A stretch of 64,000 bases of DNA from positions 620,001 through 684,000 of the forward strand of contig NZ_CP091786.1 in the NCBI RefSeq assembly GCF_022024015.1, read 5' to 3'. Below are positions 47,910 to 57,114 of this stretch, in pieces. The translations under genes and the position numbers were made by a program. This stretch comes from Prevotella sp. E9-3 (lineage in GTDB: Bacteria; Bacteroidota; Bacteroidia; Bacteroidales; Bacteroidaceae). The notes under the pieces are model-generated. The model did no database searches. It worked only from the letters and a program-made list of their open reading frames with translations, and was not told the DNA's origin. Numbering within the stretch: position 1 is the stretch's first letter; every line of letters begins with the position of its first letter.

Positions 47910-48178
47910 TTATTTTGACGAAACCAATAACTCCCTCACATCCACATCAAGGTGGTGTGCAATCTCATAGAGTTCTTGCTCTGGCAAGCGGCAAAGCCGA
48001 GCGGTTTCACGGAGGGCTGCACCTTCTTGCTTTGGCAAGCGTCCCAGAGGGCCGAGCGGTTGGTCATCCAACGTGAAACAGTACTGATACTGTGGCTCAT
48101 CTGCTCTGAGAGCCATGTGCCAGTCTTTTCTTTCTCAGCCAAAACAATCTTTAGCCTGTTATATTTGTGAATTCCCAT
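47910..48178 (-). pseudogene. XRE-family regulator broken by small repeat insertions
   Basis: The frame from 48178 reads MGIHKYNRLKIVLAEKEKTG then SISTVSRWMTNRS, the first part of a short Bacteroidales HTH_XRE protein. The matching end, LYEIAHHLDVDVRELLVSSK, is in another frame and ends at 47910. Between the two halves are two related GC-rich blocks starting with CCGCTCGG and ending GCAAGAA, separated by QPSVK, which is the remaining original sequence. The first block adds 33 nt in frame and the second about 29 nt, which shifts the frame. A good promoter lies upstream (48221-48250). Confidence 0.7.
47973..48061. repeat. Two copies of a GC-rich hairpin element, 51 bp apart
   Basis: TTCTTGCTCTGGCAAGCGGC (47973 on) and TTCTTGCTTTGGCAAGCGTC (48024 on) both end in GCCGAGCGGTT. 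Each holds a CTTGC-N4-GCAAG hairpin. A related AAGCGGCAAGCCG stretch occurs on the other strand near 48483-48496. Confidence 0.7.
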
Positions 48179-48220
48179 TTGCTTTTAGTTATTCTTGCCC
48201 GACATTGAGTTTACTGTGCG

Positions 48221-48250
48221 CAAATATAATCAAAAATATTGTGTATACAA
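48221..48250 (-). promoter_or_regulatory. Promoter of the XRE-WG module
   Basis: The minus strand reads TTG (48250-48248), 19 bp, TATATTTG (48228-48221), about 45 bp before the XRE start. A TGTATACA palindrome within the spacer could be an autoregulatory site. Confidence 0.6.
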
Positions 48251-48524
48251 TAATTCGTGAACTAAATTAAGAAAAAGAGCGGTCTTTTCTCTTGATATGG
48301 TATCATTTCGCATTAATTTCTGCTTGCAATTCCACAATGATGTTCTATAGAAGGGTGTAGCCTAATACGCACTTTTCTGTGGAGTGCCACACAAAGATGC
48401 TTGTCTGCTTTCTGATTGAGCAAGCTCGGCAGACATTAGGTTTTTGTTTCCTTGAATTGAGCGCAGTACCTACGAGGTAATCGGCTTGCCGCTTCGCTCG
48501 TCGAAGAACTGCTGACGAGCTTCA

Positions 48525-48532
48525 ATAACTTT
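48525..48532 (+). promoter_or_regulatory. Orphan plus-strand promoter box before copy B
   Basis: TAACTTTG ends 10 bp before the 5' arm of copy B. A GAAGGAG sequence precedes a four-codon ATG GCT AAA TGA within the structure. Confidence 0.35.
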
Positions 48533-48542
48533 GTTACAAAGA

Positions 48543-48591
48543 TGAAGGAGATGGCTAAATGAGGTTACGATTTGGCAACCTAACTCCTTCA
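48543..48591. repeat. Shared-core structured element, copy B
   Basis: TGAAGGAG (48543-48550) pairs with CTCCTTCA (48584-48591) around GGTTACGATTTGGCAACC (48563-48580). As in copy A, exactly 3 nt separate the core from the 3' arm. The arms differ in sequence from copy A but remain complementary. Confidence 0.6.
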
Positions 48592-48716
48592 CCAATCCTC
48601 CCCAATTTGCGTTAAGTTCCAAATTGTACATCCTCATTCTTCCCCGTCTTGCCTTTTATTTACGAGCAATCTGCGTTAATCTTCCAAAATCCGTTGTTCT
48701 TTACAACCTTTTTTCG

Positions 48717-48724
48717 TAACTTTG
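48717..48724 (+). promoter_or_regulatory. Promoter -7 box of hpt
   Basis: TAACTTTG about 30 bp before the hpt start, with a TTG about 20 bp upstream. Confidence 0.65.
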
Positions 48725-48753
48725 CCACCAAATTATATAAATAGTCTGTAATT

Positions 48754-49293
48754 ATGAGCAGAGTAACAATTAAGGACAAGACCTTCGAAACTTCAATGCC
48801 AGAGGCGCAGATTAAGTGGCGCGTAAAGCAATTGGCCCAGCAAATATCTTCTGAGTTAGAAGGAAAGAATCCCCTTTTTCTCGCAGTATTGAACGGCGCT
48901 TTTATTTTTGCAGCCGACTTAATGCGCGAGATGACTATCCCATGTGAAATATCGTTCGTGAAGTTGGCTTCCTATCAGGGAACAACCTCAACGGGAAAAA
49001 TTAAGGAAGTGATGGGTATTAACGAGGACTTGTCTGGACGTACAGTTATCATTTTGGAGGATATCGTTGAAACAGGACTCACTATCAAGCAGATGATAGA
49101 GTCGCTGGGAACACGTAATCCTGCAGAAATCAAAGTGTGTACACTTTTCTTTAAGCCTGAGAAACTGAATGTGGATTTGAAGCTCGACTACGTGGCTTTT
49201 GAAATTCCCAATGACTTTATTCTCGGTTACGGTCTTGACTACGATCAGCAGGGTCGTGGACTGAAAGATCTTTACACACTCGTTTCAGAATAA
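48754..49293 (+). CDS. hpt: Hypoxanthine phosphoribosyltransferase
   Basis: 179 residues. Purine-salvage enzyme joining hypoxanthine or guanine to PRPP. The PRPP-binding loop is VIILEDIVETGLTIK near residue 95, with the paired acidic residues, and the flexible-loop segment SYQGTTSTGK near 73. It is the first gene in a run with adk, obgE and an M23 peptidase on the same strand, with 68 bp to adk. Confidence 0.95.
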   Translation: MSRVTIKDKTFETSMPEAQIKWRVKQLAQQISSELEGKNPLFLAVLNGAFIFAADLMREMTIPCEISFVKLASYQGTTSTGKIKEVMGINEDLSGRTVIILEDIVETGLTIKQMIESLGTRNPAEIKVCTLFFKPEKLNVDLKLDYVAFEIPNDFILGYGLDYDQQGRGLKDLYTLVSE

Positions 49294-49361
49294 ATGAATA
49301 GAATACGGGATAACGTATAAATAGTAACAACCATATTAATAAAACAAAAACTAAAAGTACA

Positions 49362-49934
49362 ATGAAGAATATTGTAATCTTCGGCGCTCCCGGCTCAGGA
49401 AAGGGCACACAGAGCGACAAACTCATTGAAAAGTACGGTTTGAATCATATCTCAACAGGCGATGTGCTTCGCGGTGAGATTAAAAAAGGAACAGAGCTGG
49501 GCAAGACAGCAGCTGCCTATATTGAAAAAGGTCAGCTGATTCCTGATGAACTGATGGTAAATATTCTCGCTTCTGTTTACGATAGCTTCGGACGTGAGAG
49601 CAAGGGAGTTATCTTTGACGGTTTCCCTCGCACTATTCCACAGGCAGAGGCCTTGAAGCAGATGCTCAACGAGCGTGGCGACAAGGTGGCCGCTATGATT
49701 GAACTTGACGTTCCCGAAGATGAACTGATGAAGCGCTTGATTCTGCGCGGACAGCAGAGCGGACGTGCCGATGACAATGAAGAGACCATTAAGAAGCGTC
49801 TCGTTGTCTATCACTCTCAGACCCTTCCCCTCATCGAGTGGTACAAGAAAGAAGGCGTGCACTTCCACATTGATGGCCTGGGTGAATTGGATAGAATCTT
49901 TGCTGATATTTGTAAAGTAGTTGATAATATCTAG
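49362..49934 (+). CDS. adk: Adenylate kinase
   Basis: 190 residues. Interconverts ATP, AMP and ADP. P-loop [10 protein letters not shown] (residues 7-16), AMP-binding [16 protein letters not shown], and a short lid ([20 protein letters not shown]), so it is of the short, zinc-free type usual in Bacteroidetes. It sits between hpt and obgE, a neighbourhood typical of the order. Confidence 0.97.
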   Translation: MKNIVIFGAPGSGKGTQSDKLIEKYGLNHISTGDVLRGEIKKGTELGKTAAAYIEKGQLIPDELMVNILASVYDSFGRESKGVIFDGFPRTIPQAEALKQMLNERGDKVAAMIELDVPEDELMKRLILRGQQSGRADDNEETIKKRLVVYHSQTLPLIEWYKKEGVHFHIDGLGELDRIFADICKVVDNI

Positions 49935-49966
49935 TTCAACTAGTATTACTGGTAAATGTCGAATTA

Positions 49967-51142
49967 ATGGAAAGTAACTTCGTAGACTACGTAAAAATTT
50001 ATTGCCGCTCAGGTAAGGGCGGTAAGGGCAGTATGCATCTTCGCCATGTGAAATACAACCCGAATGGCGGTCCCGACGGTGGTGACGGCGGTAAGGGTGG
50101 TAGTATCATTCTACGTGGCAACCATAACTACTGGACATTGCTGCACCTGAAATACGAACGCCATATTTTTGCTGAACATGGTGGAAATGGCGGGCGCGAC
50201 AAGTGTCATGGTACTGATGGAAAAGATGTGTATGTCGATGTACCGCCAGGCACTGTGGTGTATAATGCTGAAACGGGAAAGTTTGTCTGCGATGTTGCCT
50301 ATGACGGACAAGAAGTTATGCTATTGAAAGGCGGTCGTGGCGGACTGGGTAATTTCCAGTTCCGCACGTCCACCAATCAGGCTCCACGCTATGCACAGCC
50401 GGGCGAGCCGATGCAGGAGATGACCATTATTCTGGAATTGAAACTCCTTGCCGATGTTGGTCTCGTGGGCTTCCCCAATGCTGGTAAGTCAACACTGGTG
50501 TCATCGCTGTCGAATGCCAAGCCAAAGATAGCCAACTATCCTTTTACCACAATGGAGCCTTCGTTGGGTATCGTAGGCTATCGTGACAATAAGTCTTTTG
50601 TGATGGCTGATATCCCCGGTATCATTGAAGGTGCTGCAGAGGGAAAAGGACTGGGGCTGCGCTTCCTGCGCCATATTGAACGCAACTCGTTGTTGCTCTT
50701 TATGGTGCCTGGTGATACGGATGATATCAAGCATGAGTATGAAGTCCTGTTGAATGAGTTGCGGCAGTTCAATCCTGAGATGCTTTCCAAACATCGTGTG
50801 CTGGCAGTTACGAAGTGTGACCTGCTCGACGAAGAGCTGATGGAAATGCTGAAGGAAACACTGCCCGATGACTTGCCTGTGGTGTTCATTTCGGCTGTTA
50901 CCGGCTTTGGACTCGAGGAGTTGAAAGACGTACTATGGCGTGAGTTGAATGCTGAGAGCAACAAACTTCAGTCTATTACTGCTGAAGATACACTGGTTCA
51001 CCGCGATAAGGATATGACCACTTTCGCTGCTGAGTTGGAAGACGAAGGCGAATTGGATGATATTGAATACCTCGACGACGATGAAATCGAGGATTTTGAT
51101 GATGTTGAAGACCTCGAAGACTTTGAGTACGTTGAGGAATAG
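49967..51142 (+). CDS. obgE: Obg-family GTPase
   Basis: 391 residues. An N-terminal glycine-rich Obg fold (1-158; [23 protein letters not shown]) is followed by the GTPase domain with G1 GFPNAGKST (about 166-174), G3 DIPG, and TKCD at G4, then an acidic tail ([22 protein letters not shown]) of about 45 residues in place of the C-terminal OCT domain. It acts in 50S ribosome assembly. It follows adk by 32 bp. Confidence 0.96.
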   Translation: MESNFVDYVKIYCRSGKGGKGSMHLRHVKYNPNGGPDGGDGGKGGSIILRGNHNYWTLLHLKYERHIFAEHGGNGGRDKCHGTDGKDVYVDVPPGTVVYNAETGKFVCDVAYDGQEVMLLKGGRGGLGNFQFRTSTNQAPRYAQPGEPMQEMTIILELKLLADVGLVGFPNAGKSTLVSSLSNAKPKIANYPFTTMEPSLGIVGYRDNKSFVMADIPGIIEGAAEGKGLGLRFLRHIERNSLLLFMVPGDTDDIKHEYEVLLNELRQFNPEMLSKHRVLAVTKCDLLDEELMEMLKETLPDDLPVVFISAVTGFGLEELKDVLWRELNAESNKLQSITAEDTLVHRDKDMTTFAAELEDEGELDDIEYLDDDEIEDFDDVEDLEDFEYVEE

Positions 51143-51216
51143 ATGTCATCTGCTATATGGACTAAAAGTCCTTTTGGATGAAATTTAATTAGAAATTCTT
51201 AAAGATAAGATAACCG

Positions 51217-51885
51217 ATGAGGCTGAAAGGAATACTGCTGTTTTGTGTCTGTGTTTACATAGCACTCGAAGCTTGCTCGCAAGGGAACTTCTCTACGAGC
51301 ACGTATCCCTTTCCCATACCTGTAGAAGCGCCTCCTACAGTGACCATGCAGAAACTGGCTGAAGAACAGATAGACAGCTTGAAACGCATGAAAATGGATC
51401 CCTTTCATGGAGGGAAAAAACTTGTTGTTGACTTGTCGGAGATTTCTGATTCTGCCTGGTGCTATCCACTCTCGGGTGCAAAGGTGATTAGTCCGTATGG
51501 CGGACGAGGAAGGCGTGGTCACTCGGGCGTTGATATCAAAACGAAAGCCAACGATAAGATTTATGCTGTTTTTGATGGCTTGGTAACAATGTCACAGCCC
51601 TTTGCCGGCTATGGAAATTGTATTGTTCTCCGTCATGCAAACGGGATGGAAACCCTTTATAGCCATAATTCCAAGAACCTTGTCCGCGTTGGCGAACTGG
51701 TAAAGGCAGGACAAGTGATAGCTTTGACAGGCCGTACTGGTAGGGCTACCACTGAACATCTGCATTTTGAATTGCGTGTTGGCGGAAAACATTATAATCC
51801 GCAGTTGATTTTTGATCATCAGACCAAACAGCTGAAGCGTCATGTAATAACCTTTACTAAAGGTGGTGGCGCTAAGGTTGAATAG
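51217..51885 (+). CDS. M23 metallopeptidase lipoprotein
   Basis: 222 residues with a signal sequence and lipobox-like LEAC (Cys20), then an M23 domain at about 90-205 with zinc motifs GHSGVDIKT and HLHFELR. It is a LytM/NlpD-type murein endopeptidase or activator and lacks the LysM found in the paralogue at 22449. It probably belongs to the hpt-adk-obgE unit (74 bp after obgE) and is followed by a terminator at 51929-51970. Confidence 0.9.
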   Translation: MRLKGILLFCVCVYIALEACSQGNFSTSTYPFPIPVEAPPTVTMQKLAEEQIDSLKRMKMDPFHGGKKLVVDLSEISDSAWCYPLSGAKVISPYGGRGRRGHSGVDIKTKANDKIYAVFDGLVTMSQPFAGYGNCIVLRHANGMETLYSHNSKNLVRVGELVKAGQVIALTGRTGRATTEHLHFELRVGGKHYNPQLIFDHQTKQLKRHVITFTKGGGAKVE

Positions 51886-51928
51886 AAACGGGAAATTATA
51901 GCCTTTTTAAATTTAAAAAGTGTTTATT

Positions 51929-51970
51929 TGATACGATTATTTACCTTAAATAATGTCGTATCAGATTTTT
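51929..51970 (+). terminator. Terminator of the hpt-adk-obgE-M23 unit
   Basis: TGATACGATTATTT pairs with AAATAAT-G-TCGTATCA with one bulge, followed by GATTTTTT. Confidence 0.8.
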
Positions 51971-51974
51971 TAAT

Positions 51975-51982
51975 TAATTTTG
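51975..51982 (+). promoter_or_regulatory. Promoter -7 box of the TonB-dependent receptor
   Basis: TAATTTTG about 40 bp before the ATG at 52022. The -33 element is weak because the preceding terminator occupies that place. Confidence 0.55.
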
Positions 51983-52021
51983 CACCGTATTTTATAAACT
52001 AAACATTTTTTCTAAATCACT

Positions 52022-55000
52022 ATGCAGAAAAGATTGCTTTTTCTGGTGTCCATGCTGTTAACGCTTTCGCTAACGGCAATGGCGCAAATCACAACTTCTA
52101 GTTTGGCAGGTAAGGTGACAATCGAGGAAACTTCCGAGGAAGTCATTGGTGCTACTGTGCAGGCAGTACATGAGCCATCAGGTACACGCTATGCTACAGT
52201 GACAAACTCTGCAGGACGTTTTACTATTCAAGGTATGCGTACTGGTGGCCCTTATGTGGTTACTATAAGCTACATTGGTTTCCAGTCGAAAACCTTCAAG
52301 AACATTGTGCTTCAGTTGGGTGAGACTTATCACCTTGATGCATGGCTGACTGAGGATGCTAATGAATTGGCAGAAATCGTTATCAGCGGAAAGGCAACAA
52401 AGTTCACCGGTGAAAAGACCGGTGCTTCAACCAACATCACTGCAGCACAGATTTCAGCTGTTCCTACAGTGACGAGGAGTCTTACCGACATTACCCGCCT
52501 TTCTCCTTATGGAGGCAATGGTATGAGCTTTGCTGGTTCTGACGGTCGTACAGCTAACTTCACGGTCGATGGAGCCAATTTTAATAACAACTTTGGTTTG
52601 AACGATAAGTTGCCTGGTGGTGGTAACCCTATCTCTCTTGATGCTATCGAGGAAGTACAGGTGGTTATCTCTCCCTATGATGTTCGTCAGACCAACTTCA
52701 TTGGTGGTGGCGTTAACGCAATCACTAAGTCGGGTACCAACTTCTTCAAGGGAAGTGCCTATGTGTATCACCGCAATGAGAATATGCGTGGCGATGCTAT
52801 TGAGCGCGAGCAGATCAGCGGTGCACGCGAGAAAGACCAGAATACCACTTATGGCTTTACTCTCGGCGGCCCGATTCTTAAGAACAAGCTGTTCTTCTTC
52901 GTGAATGGCGAAATGTCAAAGATTCCTACCATTGCCAACCGTTGGCGTGGTTCTGAGGACGGTAATGCTGATGCAGAAAATTATGTTTCTCGCACTAAGC
53001 TGAGCGACCTTCAGAAGGTTTCTGACTATATGGCTGCTCAATACGGTTACGACACAGGTAGCTATACCTCATTCCCTGCCGATGAAACCAACTATAAACT
53101 GTTGGCTCGTTTGGACTGGAATATCACCGATCAGCATCACTTGGCTTTGCGCTATAACTATACAAAGAACCGTTTGTGGAACTCTCCTAACGCCAGTTCA
53201 ATGGATGGCGGTACTCGTATGAGTGGCGGTCGTACTTCACAGTACTCTATGTCGTTCGCCAATTCTATGTATGCTATGGACAACTTGGTTTACTCTTTCT
53301 CTGCCGACTTGAACAGCCGTTTCACTGAGAACCTGTCAAACCAGCTGCTGTTCACTTATTCAAAACTCGATGATATCCGTGATACTGACTCAAGCGAGTT
53401 CCCCTTCATCGATATCACCAAGGACGATAACAACTATATGGCATTGGGCTATGAGCTGTTTACCTACAACAACGCCGTTCACAACACTATTTGGAACGTG
53501 AAGGACGATGTGACCTACTACATGGGTAAGCACAAGATTATGGCTGGTGTAACTTACGAGCATCAGATGGCCGACAACCAGTACATGCGTAACGGTACCG
53601 GATACTATCGCTATGCTTGGAACGACGATCCCGCTACAATGTTCAATGCTGCTCCTGAAATTGTGTGTCTTACCTATGGTTATAACGGTGAGTCAAAACC
53701 CGCAGCACGTGTGCAGTTCAATAAGGCTGGTATCTATGCTCAAGACGATTGGAACATTACCGACAATCTGAAACTGACATTCGGTCTGCGTGTTGACGGT
53801 CTGTTCTTTGATAATGGTGACCTGATGACCAATCAGGCTATTTATGATCTTGACTATGACGGTCGTCATATCGACACTGGTAAATGGCCTTCAAACAGCT
53901 ATACTTTCTCTCCTCGCGTTGGCTTTACCTACGATGTGTTTGGCGACAAGGTGCTGAAAGTACGTGGCGGTTCCGGCTTGTTCTCAGGTCGTCTGCCTCT
54001 GGTATTCTTTACCAACATGCCTACCAATGGCGGTATGGTACAATATCAGGCACAGATCAACGCTGCCAATGCAGCCAAGAAAGGATTTACTATGGATGAG
54101 TTCAGAGGTGGTCCTCTTGCAACAGCTGCTTTGAAGGAGAAACTCTTCTCTTTGGGCTATCCTACCACTATTGTTCCTGAAGATGGTACTGTTCCTTCTG
54201 CTGTGAATGGTGTTGATCCAGACTTCAAGATGCCTCAGGTGTGGAAGACCTCTTTGGCTATTGACTACCAGTTGCCTGTTAACTTCCCCATGTCTGTTAC
54301 TGTTGAGGGAATCTTCAACAAGACTATTAATGATGTTTGCCTCTCTGACTGGAGCATTCCTTCTGTTGGCGGTTTCGCTCGTTTCAATGGCATTGACAAT
54401 CGTCCTATCTATCCCGACGGCTATCGTACCGAGACAAAAGCCTTCATGCTTGAGAATACCAGCAAGGGCTATGGATGGTCAGCTAACGTAACTGTTACCG
54501 CACAGCCTGCTGAATGGATTTCACTGATGGCAGCCTATACTCACACCGTGAAAAAGGAAATCACTGGTATGCCCGGTTCAGCTGCTGAGTCTGCCTTTAC
54601 CTATGTTCCTACCAGCGAAGGTCCTAACAACATCAAGTTGCACAACTCACAGTTCGTTACTCCCGACCGTCTGGTGGCTTCGGCTACATTCCACGATAAG
54701 AGCAACAACCACTATAGCCTTATTTATGAAGGCTGGCGCGGTGGCTACAACTACTCTTACATGATGGTTGACGATATGAACCACGATGGCTACAAGTATG
54801 ATGCACTCTATATTCCTACCGATCAGGAGGTGGCAAACAACCAGTTCCGCTTCGTATCAGAGGATGATAAGACTCGCTTCATGGACTATGTTCATAATGA
54901 TGACTACCTGAAGGATCATCAGGGTGAGTATGCTGAGGCTTACAGCGTTTACTCTCCTTGGGTTCACCGTCTGGACTTCAGCTACAAACACGACTTCAAT

Positions 55001-55294
55001 CTGAAGGTGGGTAATACGCTGAACACCATCCAGTTGAGTTTCGATGTAAAGAATGTGCTCAATCTGTTCAACTCTGAATGGGGCGTGATGAAATTCCTGA
55101 ATCCTGAGATTGGCACTGAGGCACGCATCCTTGAATGCAAAGGTACCGATAGCGAGGGATATCCCGTATTCGCTACTCCTGCCGCCATCAGCGGTGATAC
55201 TGAGACATGGAAACTCAATCATGCTATTGGCCAGTGCTGGTATGCCAGCGTGGGTGTGAAGTACATGTTTGATGGTTCAAAATTGTTCAAATAA
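52022..55294 (+). CDS. Oar-like TonB-dependent outer-membrane receptor
   Basis: 1090 residues. Signal peptide to about 22 (AMAQ); a carboxypeptidase-regulatory/CNA-B-like domain (about 27-110, LAGKVTIEETSEEVIGATVQAV); a plug domain (about 120-240; SLTDITRLSPYGGNGMSFAG and NFTVDGANFNN); then a long barrel with many aromatic strands ending GVKYMFDGSKLFK. Oar-type receptors transport unknown, often proteinaceous or glycan ligands. The next gene encodes a lipoprotein 19 bp downstream, probably its cell-surface partner, although this is not a SusCD pair because no SusD is present. Confidence 0.92.
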   Translation: MQKRLLFLVSMLLTLSLTAMAQITTSSLAGKVTIEETSEEVIGATVQAVHEPSGTRYATVTNSAGRFTIQGMRTGGPYVVTISYIGFQSKTFKNIVLQLGETYHLDAWLTEDANELAEIVISGKATKFTGEKTGASTNITAAQISAVPTVTRSLTDITRLSPYGGNGMSFAGSDGRTANFTVDGANFNNNFGLNDKLPGGGNPISLDAIEEVQVVISPYDVRQTNFIGGGVNAITKSGTNFFKGSAYVYHRNENMRGDAIEREQISGAREKDQNTTYGFTLGGPILKNKLFFFVNGEMSKIPTIANRWRGSEDGNADAENYVSRTKLSDLQKVSDYMAAQYGYDTGSYTSFPADETNYKLLARLDWNITDQHHLALRYNYTKNRLWNSPNASSMDGGTRMSGGRTSQYSMSFANSMYAMDNLVYSFSADLNSRFTENLSNQLLFTYSKLDDIRDTDSSEFPFIDITKDDNNYMALGYELFTYNNAVHNTIWNVKDDVTYYMGKHKIMAGVTYEHQMADNQYMRNGTGYYRYAWNDDPATMFNAAPEIVCLTYGYNGESKPAARVQFNKAGIYAQDDWNITDNLKLTFGLRVDGLFFDNGDLMTNQAIYDLDYDGRHIDTGKWPSNSYTFSPRVGFTYDVFGDKVLKVRGGSGLFSGRLPLVFFTNMPTNGGMVQYQAQINAANAAKKGFTMDEFRGGPLATAALKEKLFSLGYPTTIVPEDGTVPSAVNGVDPDFKMPQVWKTSLAIDYQLPVNFPMSVTVEGIFNKTINDVCLSDWSIPSVGGFARFNGIDNRPIYPDGYRTETKAFMLENTSKGYGWSANVTVTAQPAEWISLMAAYTHTVKKEITGMPGSAAESAFTYVPTSEGPNNIKLHNSQFVTPDRLVASATFHDKSNNHYSLIYEGWRGGYNYSYMMVDDMNHDGYKYDALYIPTDQEVANNQFRFVSEDDKTRFMDYVHNDDYLKDHQGEYAEAYSVYSPWVHRLDFSYKHDFNLKVGNTLNTIQLSFDVKNVLNLFNSEWGVMKFLNPEIGTEARILECKGTDSEGYPVFATPAAISGDTETWKLNHAIGQCWYASVGVKYMFDGSKLFK

Positions 55295-55313
55295 TTAAAG
55301 AAAGGAGATAACA

Positions 55314-56957
55314 ATGAAATTGAAATATATGTTCCTGTCGTTTGCAGCAGCTCTCACTCTGGTGAGCTGCTCTGACGACGATGATAAGACCTTCATGGAT
55401 GAACTGCAAGTGTCACAGTCATATGTGACAATTGCTGCTGAAGGTGGTTCAACGAAGATTGTAATTGATGCCAATGCTGACTGGACCTTCGACTTCGATG
55501 TTGATGTTCAGACTGACTCGCTCAGTGACGAGAAGGGTGTTGTGAAATATAACGTACCCACTCCTCAGATGCAGACCAAGGATAATAACTGGGTGACGAT
55601 TACTCCCAGCAGTGGTTCTGCCGGTAAGACCGAGGTGACTTTCAGTGCTGAAGCTGCTTCTGATTCTCGTGAAATTGCTATTCGTCTGAAGATTGGTAAT
55701 AAATATCAGAACTTTATTGTTGCTCAGACTGCTTCGGCTTCAGAAACTCCTGTTGTTACTGTTAAGGATGTGTTGAATGGTGTGGACAGCAAGACCTATC
55801 GTGTGAAGGGTTCTGTATCTTCAATTGCCAGTACTGTATATGGTAACTGGTATCTGTCTGACGACGAGGGTAACAGTGTATATGTATATGGTACGCTCGA
55901 TAAGAATGGCAACACCAAGAGCAATCCTCTCGACAATGCCACAAATGGATACAACATCGAATTGGGTGATGTGGTAACTATTGAAGGTCCTCGCACTACC
56001 TATGGTTCAACCATCGAGTTGGTTGATGTGAAGGTTATCAAGGTCGAGAAGGCACTGCTTAAGTCTGCATCAGCATCAAAGACTATTGAGAAAGCTGCTG
56101 GAACCTTCGACTTTGTTATTACCCAGAAAGGAGAGGGACTGCAATTCTCTACTGATTGCGACTGGCTTTCATTCGCTCATAATGGTTTCACCGTTGATGA
56201 GAAAGGTAATTATGTGTTCAGTGTCAAGGCTGAGGAAAACTCAACCGGAGCTACCCGTTCTGGCAATCTGATTTTTGAAAGCACCAAGGGCAGTGACAAA
56301 ACACGTCTGATTATCCCTGTAAAGCAGTTGGATCTGGAACTTGACAATAGTGAGAACGCTTCTCTGAGTTCAATGGCTCAGAATATTGTCGGTGCCACTA
56401 AGAACGATCCTTATCGTTTCTACGTAGCTTTGAAGGATGCTAAGGTGACCTATAAGAGTGGTTCAAACACCTTTATCGAGGATGCTACCGGTGGCTTGTT
56501 AATCTATAATAGCTCTTTGAGCCTGAAGGTTGGCGATATTGTTAATGGTGGCGTTTATGGCAGCGGCTACGGATATAACGGTCTGCCTGAGGCTACCGAG
56601 TTCTTTACCGAGATGGCTACCGTGAAACATGGTGATGCTCCAGAGGCTACTGTCGTATCGCTGGCTGAGTTGGCTGCTAATTTCGATAAGTATGTAAGCC
56701 GTTTCATCCGTGTGAAGGACGTTACCGTTGAAGAGGATATCGATGTTATCTTTAGCAAGGTGAAGAATGCTGGTAAGGTGACAGACGGAACGAACACCTT
56801 CGCTTTGAACCATAAGTCAACTTCAAAATATGATGGTAAGAACATCTTCTTCTACCTGAATGTTAAGAAGGATGACAAGGTAAGCTTCGTTTGTGTTCCC
56901 TCAGTGAATAAGGACAAGAAACAGCTTGATATCTGGACTGCAGACTGGTTCAAATAA
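55314..56957 (+). CDS. BACON/OB-fold lipoprotein, receptor partner
   Basis: 547 residues with a lipobox VSCS (Cys20) after an AALTLVSC leader. A BACON-type domain (about 32-145; TIAAEGGSTKIVIDANADWTF and WVTITPSSGSAG), an OB-fold-like domain (about 150-240; YRVKGSVSSIASTVYGNWYL, resembling DUF5689), a second BACON-type domain (about 250-335) and a second OB-fold-like domain (about 340-547) are visible. Such proteins are surface-exposed in Bacteroidetes and often travel with TonB receptors. It follows the receptor by 19 bp with AAAGGAG before its start. A strong terminator follows. Confidence 0.85.
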   Translation: MKLKYMFLSFAAALTLVSCSDDDDKTFMDELQVSQSYVTIAAEGGSTKIVIDANADWTFDFDVDVQTDSLSDEKGVVKYNVPTPQMQTKDNNWVTITPSSGSAGKTEVTFSAEAASDSREIAIRLKIGNKYQNFIVAQTASASETPVVTVKDVLNGVDSKTYRVKGSVSSIASTVYGNWYLSDDEGNSVYVYGTLDKNGNTKSNPLDNATNGYNIELGDVVTIEGPRTTYGSTIELVDVKVIKVEKALLKSASASKTIEKAAGTFDFVITQKGEGLQFSTDCDWLSFAHNGFTVDEKGNYVFSVKAEENSTGATRSGNLIFESTKGSDKTRLIIPVKQLDLELDNSENASLSSMAQNIVGATKNDPYRFYVALKDAKVTYKSGSNTFIEDATGGLLIYNSSLSLKVGDIVNGGVYGSGYGYNGLPEATEFFTEMATVKHGDAPEATVVSLAELAANFDKYVSRFIRVKDVTVEEDIDVIFSKVKNAGKVTDGTNTFALNHKSTSKYDGKNIFFYLNVKKDDKVSFVCVPSVNKDKKQLDIWTADWFK

Positions 56958-57011
56958 TATGCAAATAATTAGCAGGTTTCAAAGGTTACTTTGGAGCCTG
57001 CTAACGATAAT

Positions 57012-57055
57012 AATTTAGGCTCCAAACGATTGGTTTGGAGCCTAAATTGTTTTTA
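57012..57055 (+). terminator. Terminator of the receptor-lipoprotein unit
   Basis: A perfect 16-bp stem (57012-57027 with 57033-57048) followed by GTTTTT. Confidence 0.9.
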
Positions 57056-57114
57056 CCCTGTAGATACTTGTTTTCTCGGTGGGTATATTGAAATGGAAAA
57101 AAGTCGTTGTTGAA

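Larger units (their letters stand above)
48181..48753. other. Gap between the broken regulator and hpt
   Basis: No gene. It contains the XRE promoter (48221-48250), an inverted repeat GCTCGTC/GACGAGC (48495-48519), an orphan plus-strand box (48525-48532), copy B of the shared-core structure (48543-48591) and the hpt promoter (48717-48724). Confidence 0.7.
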
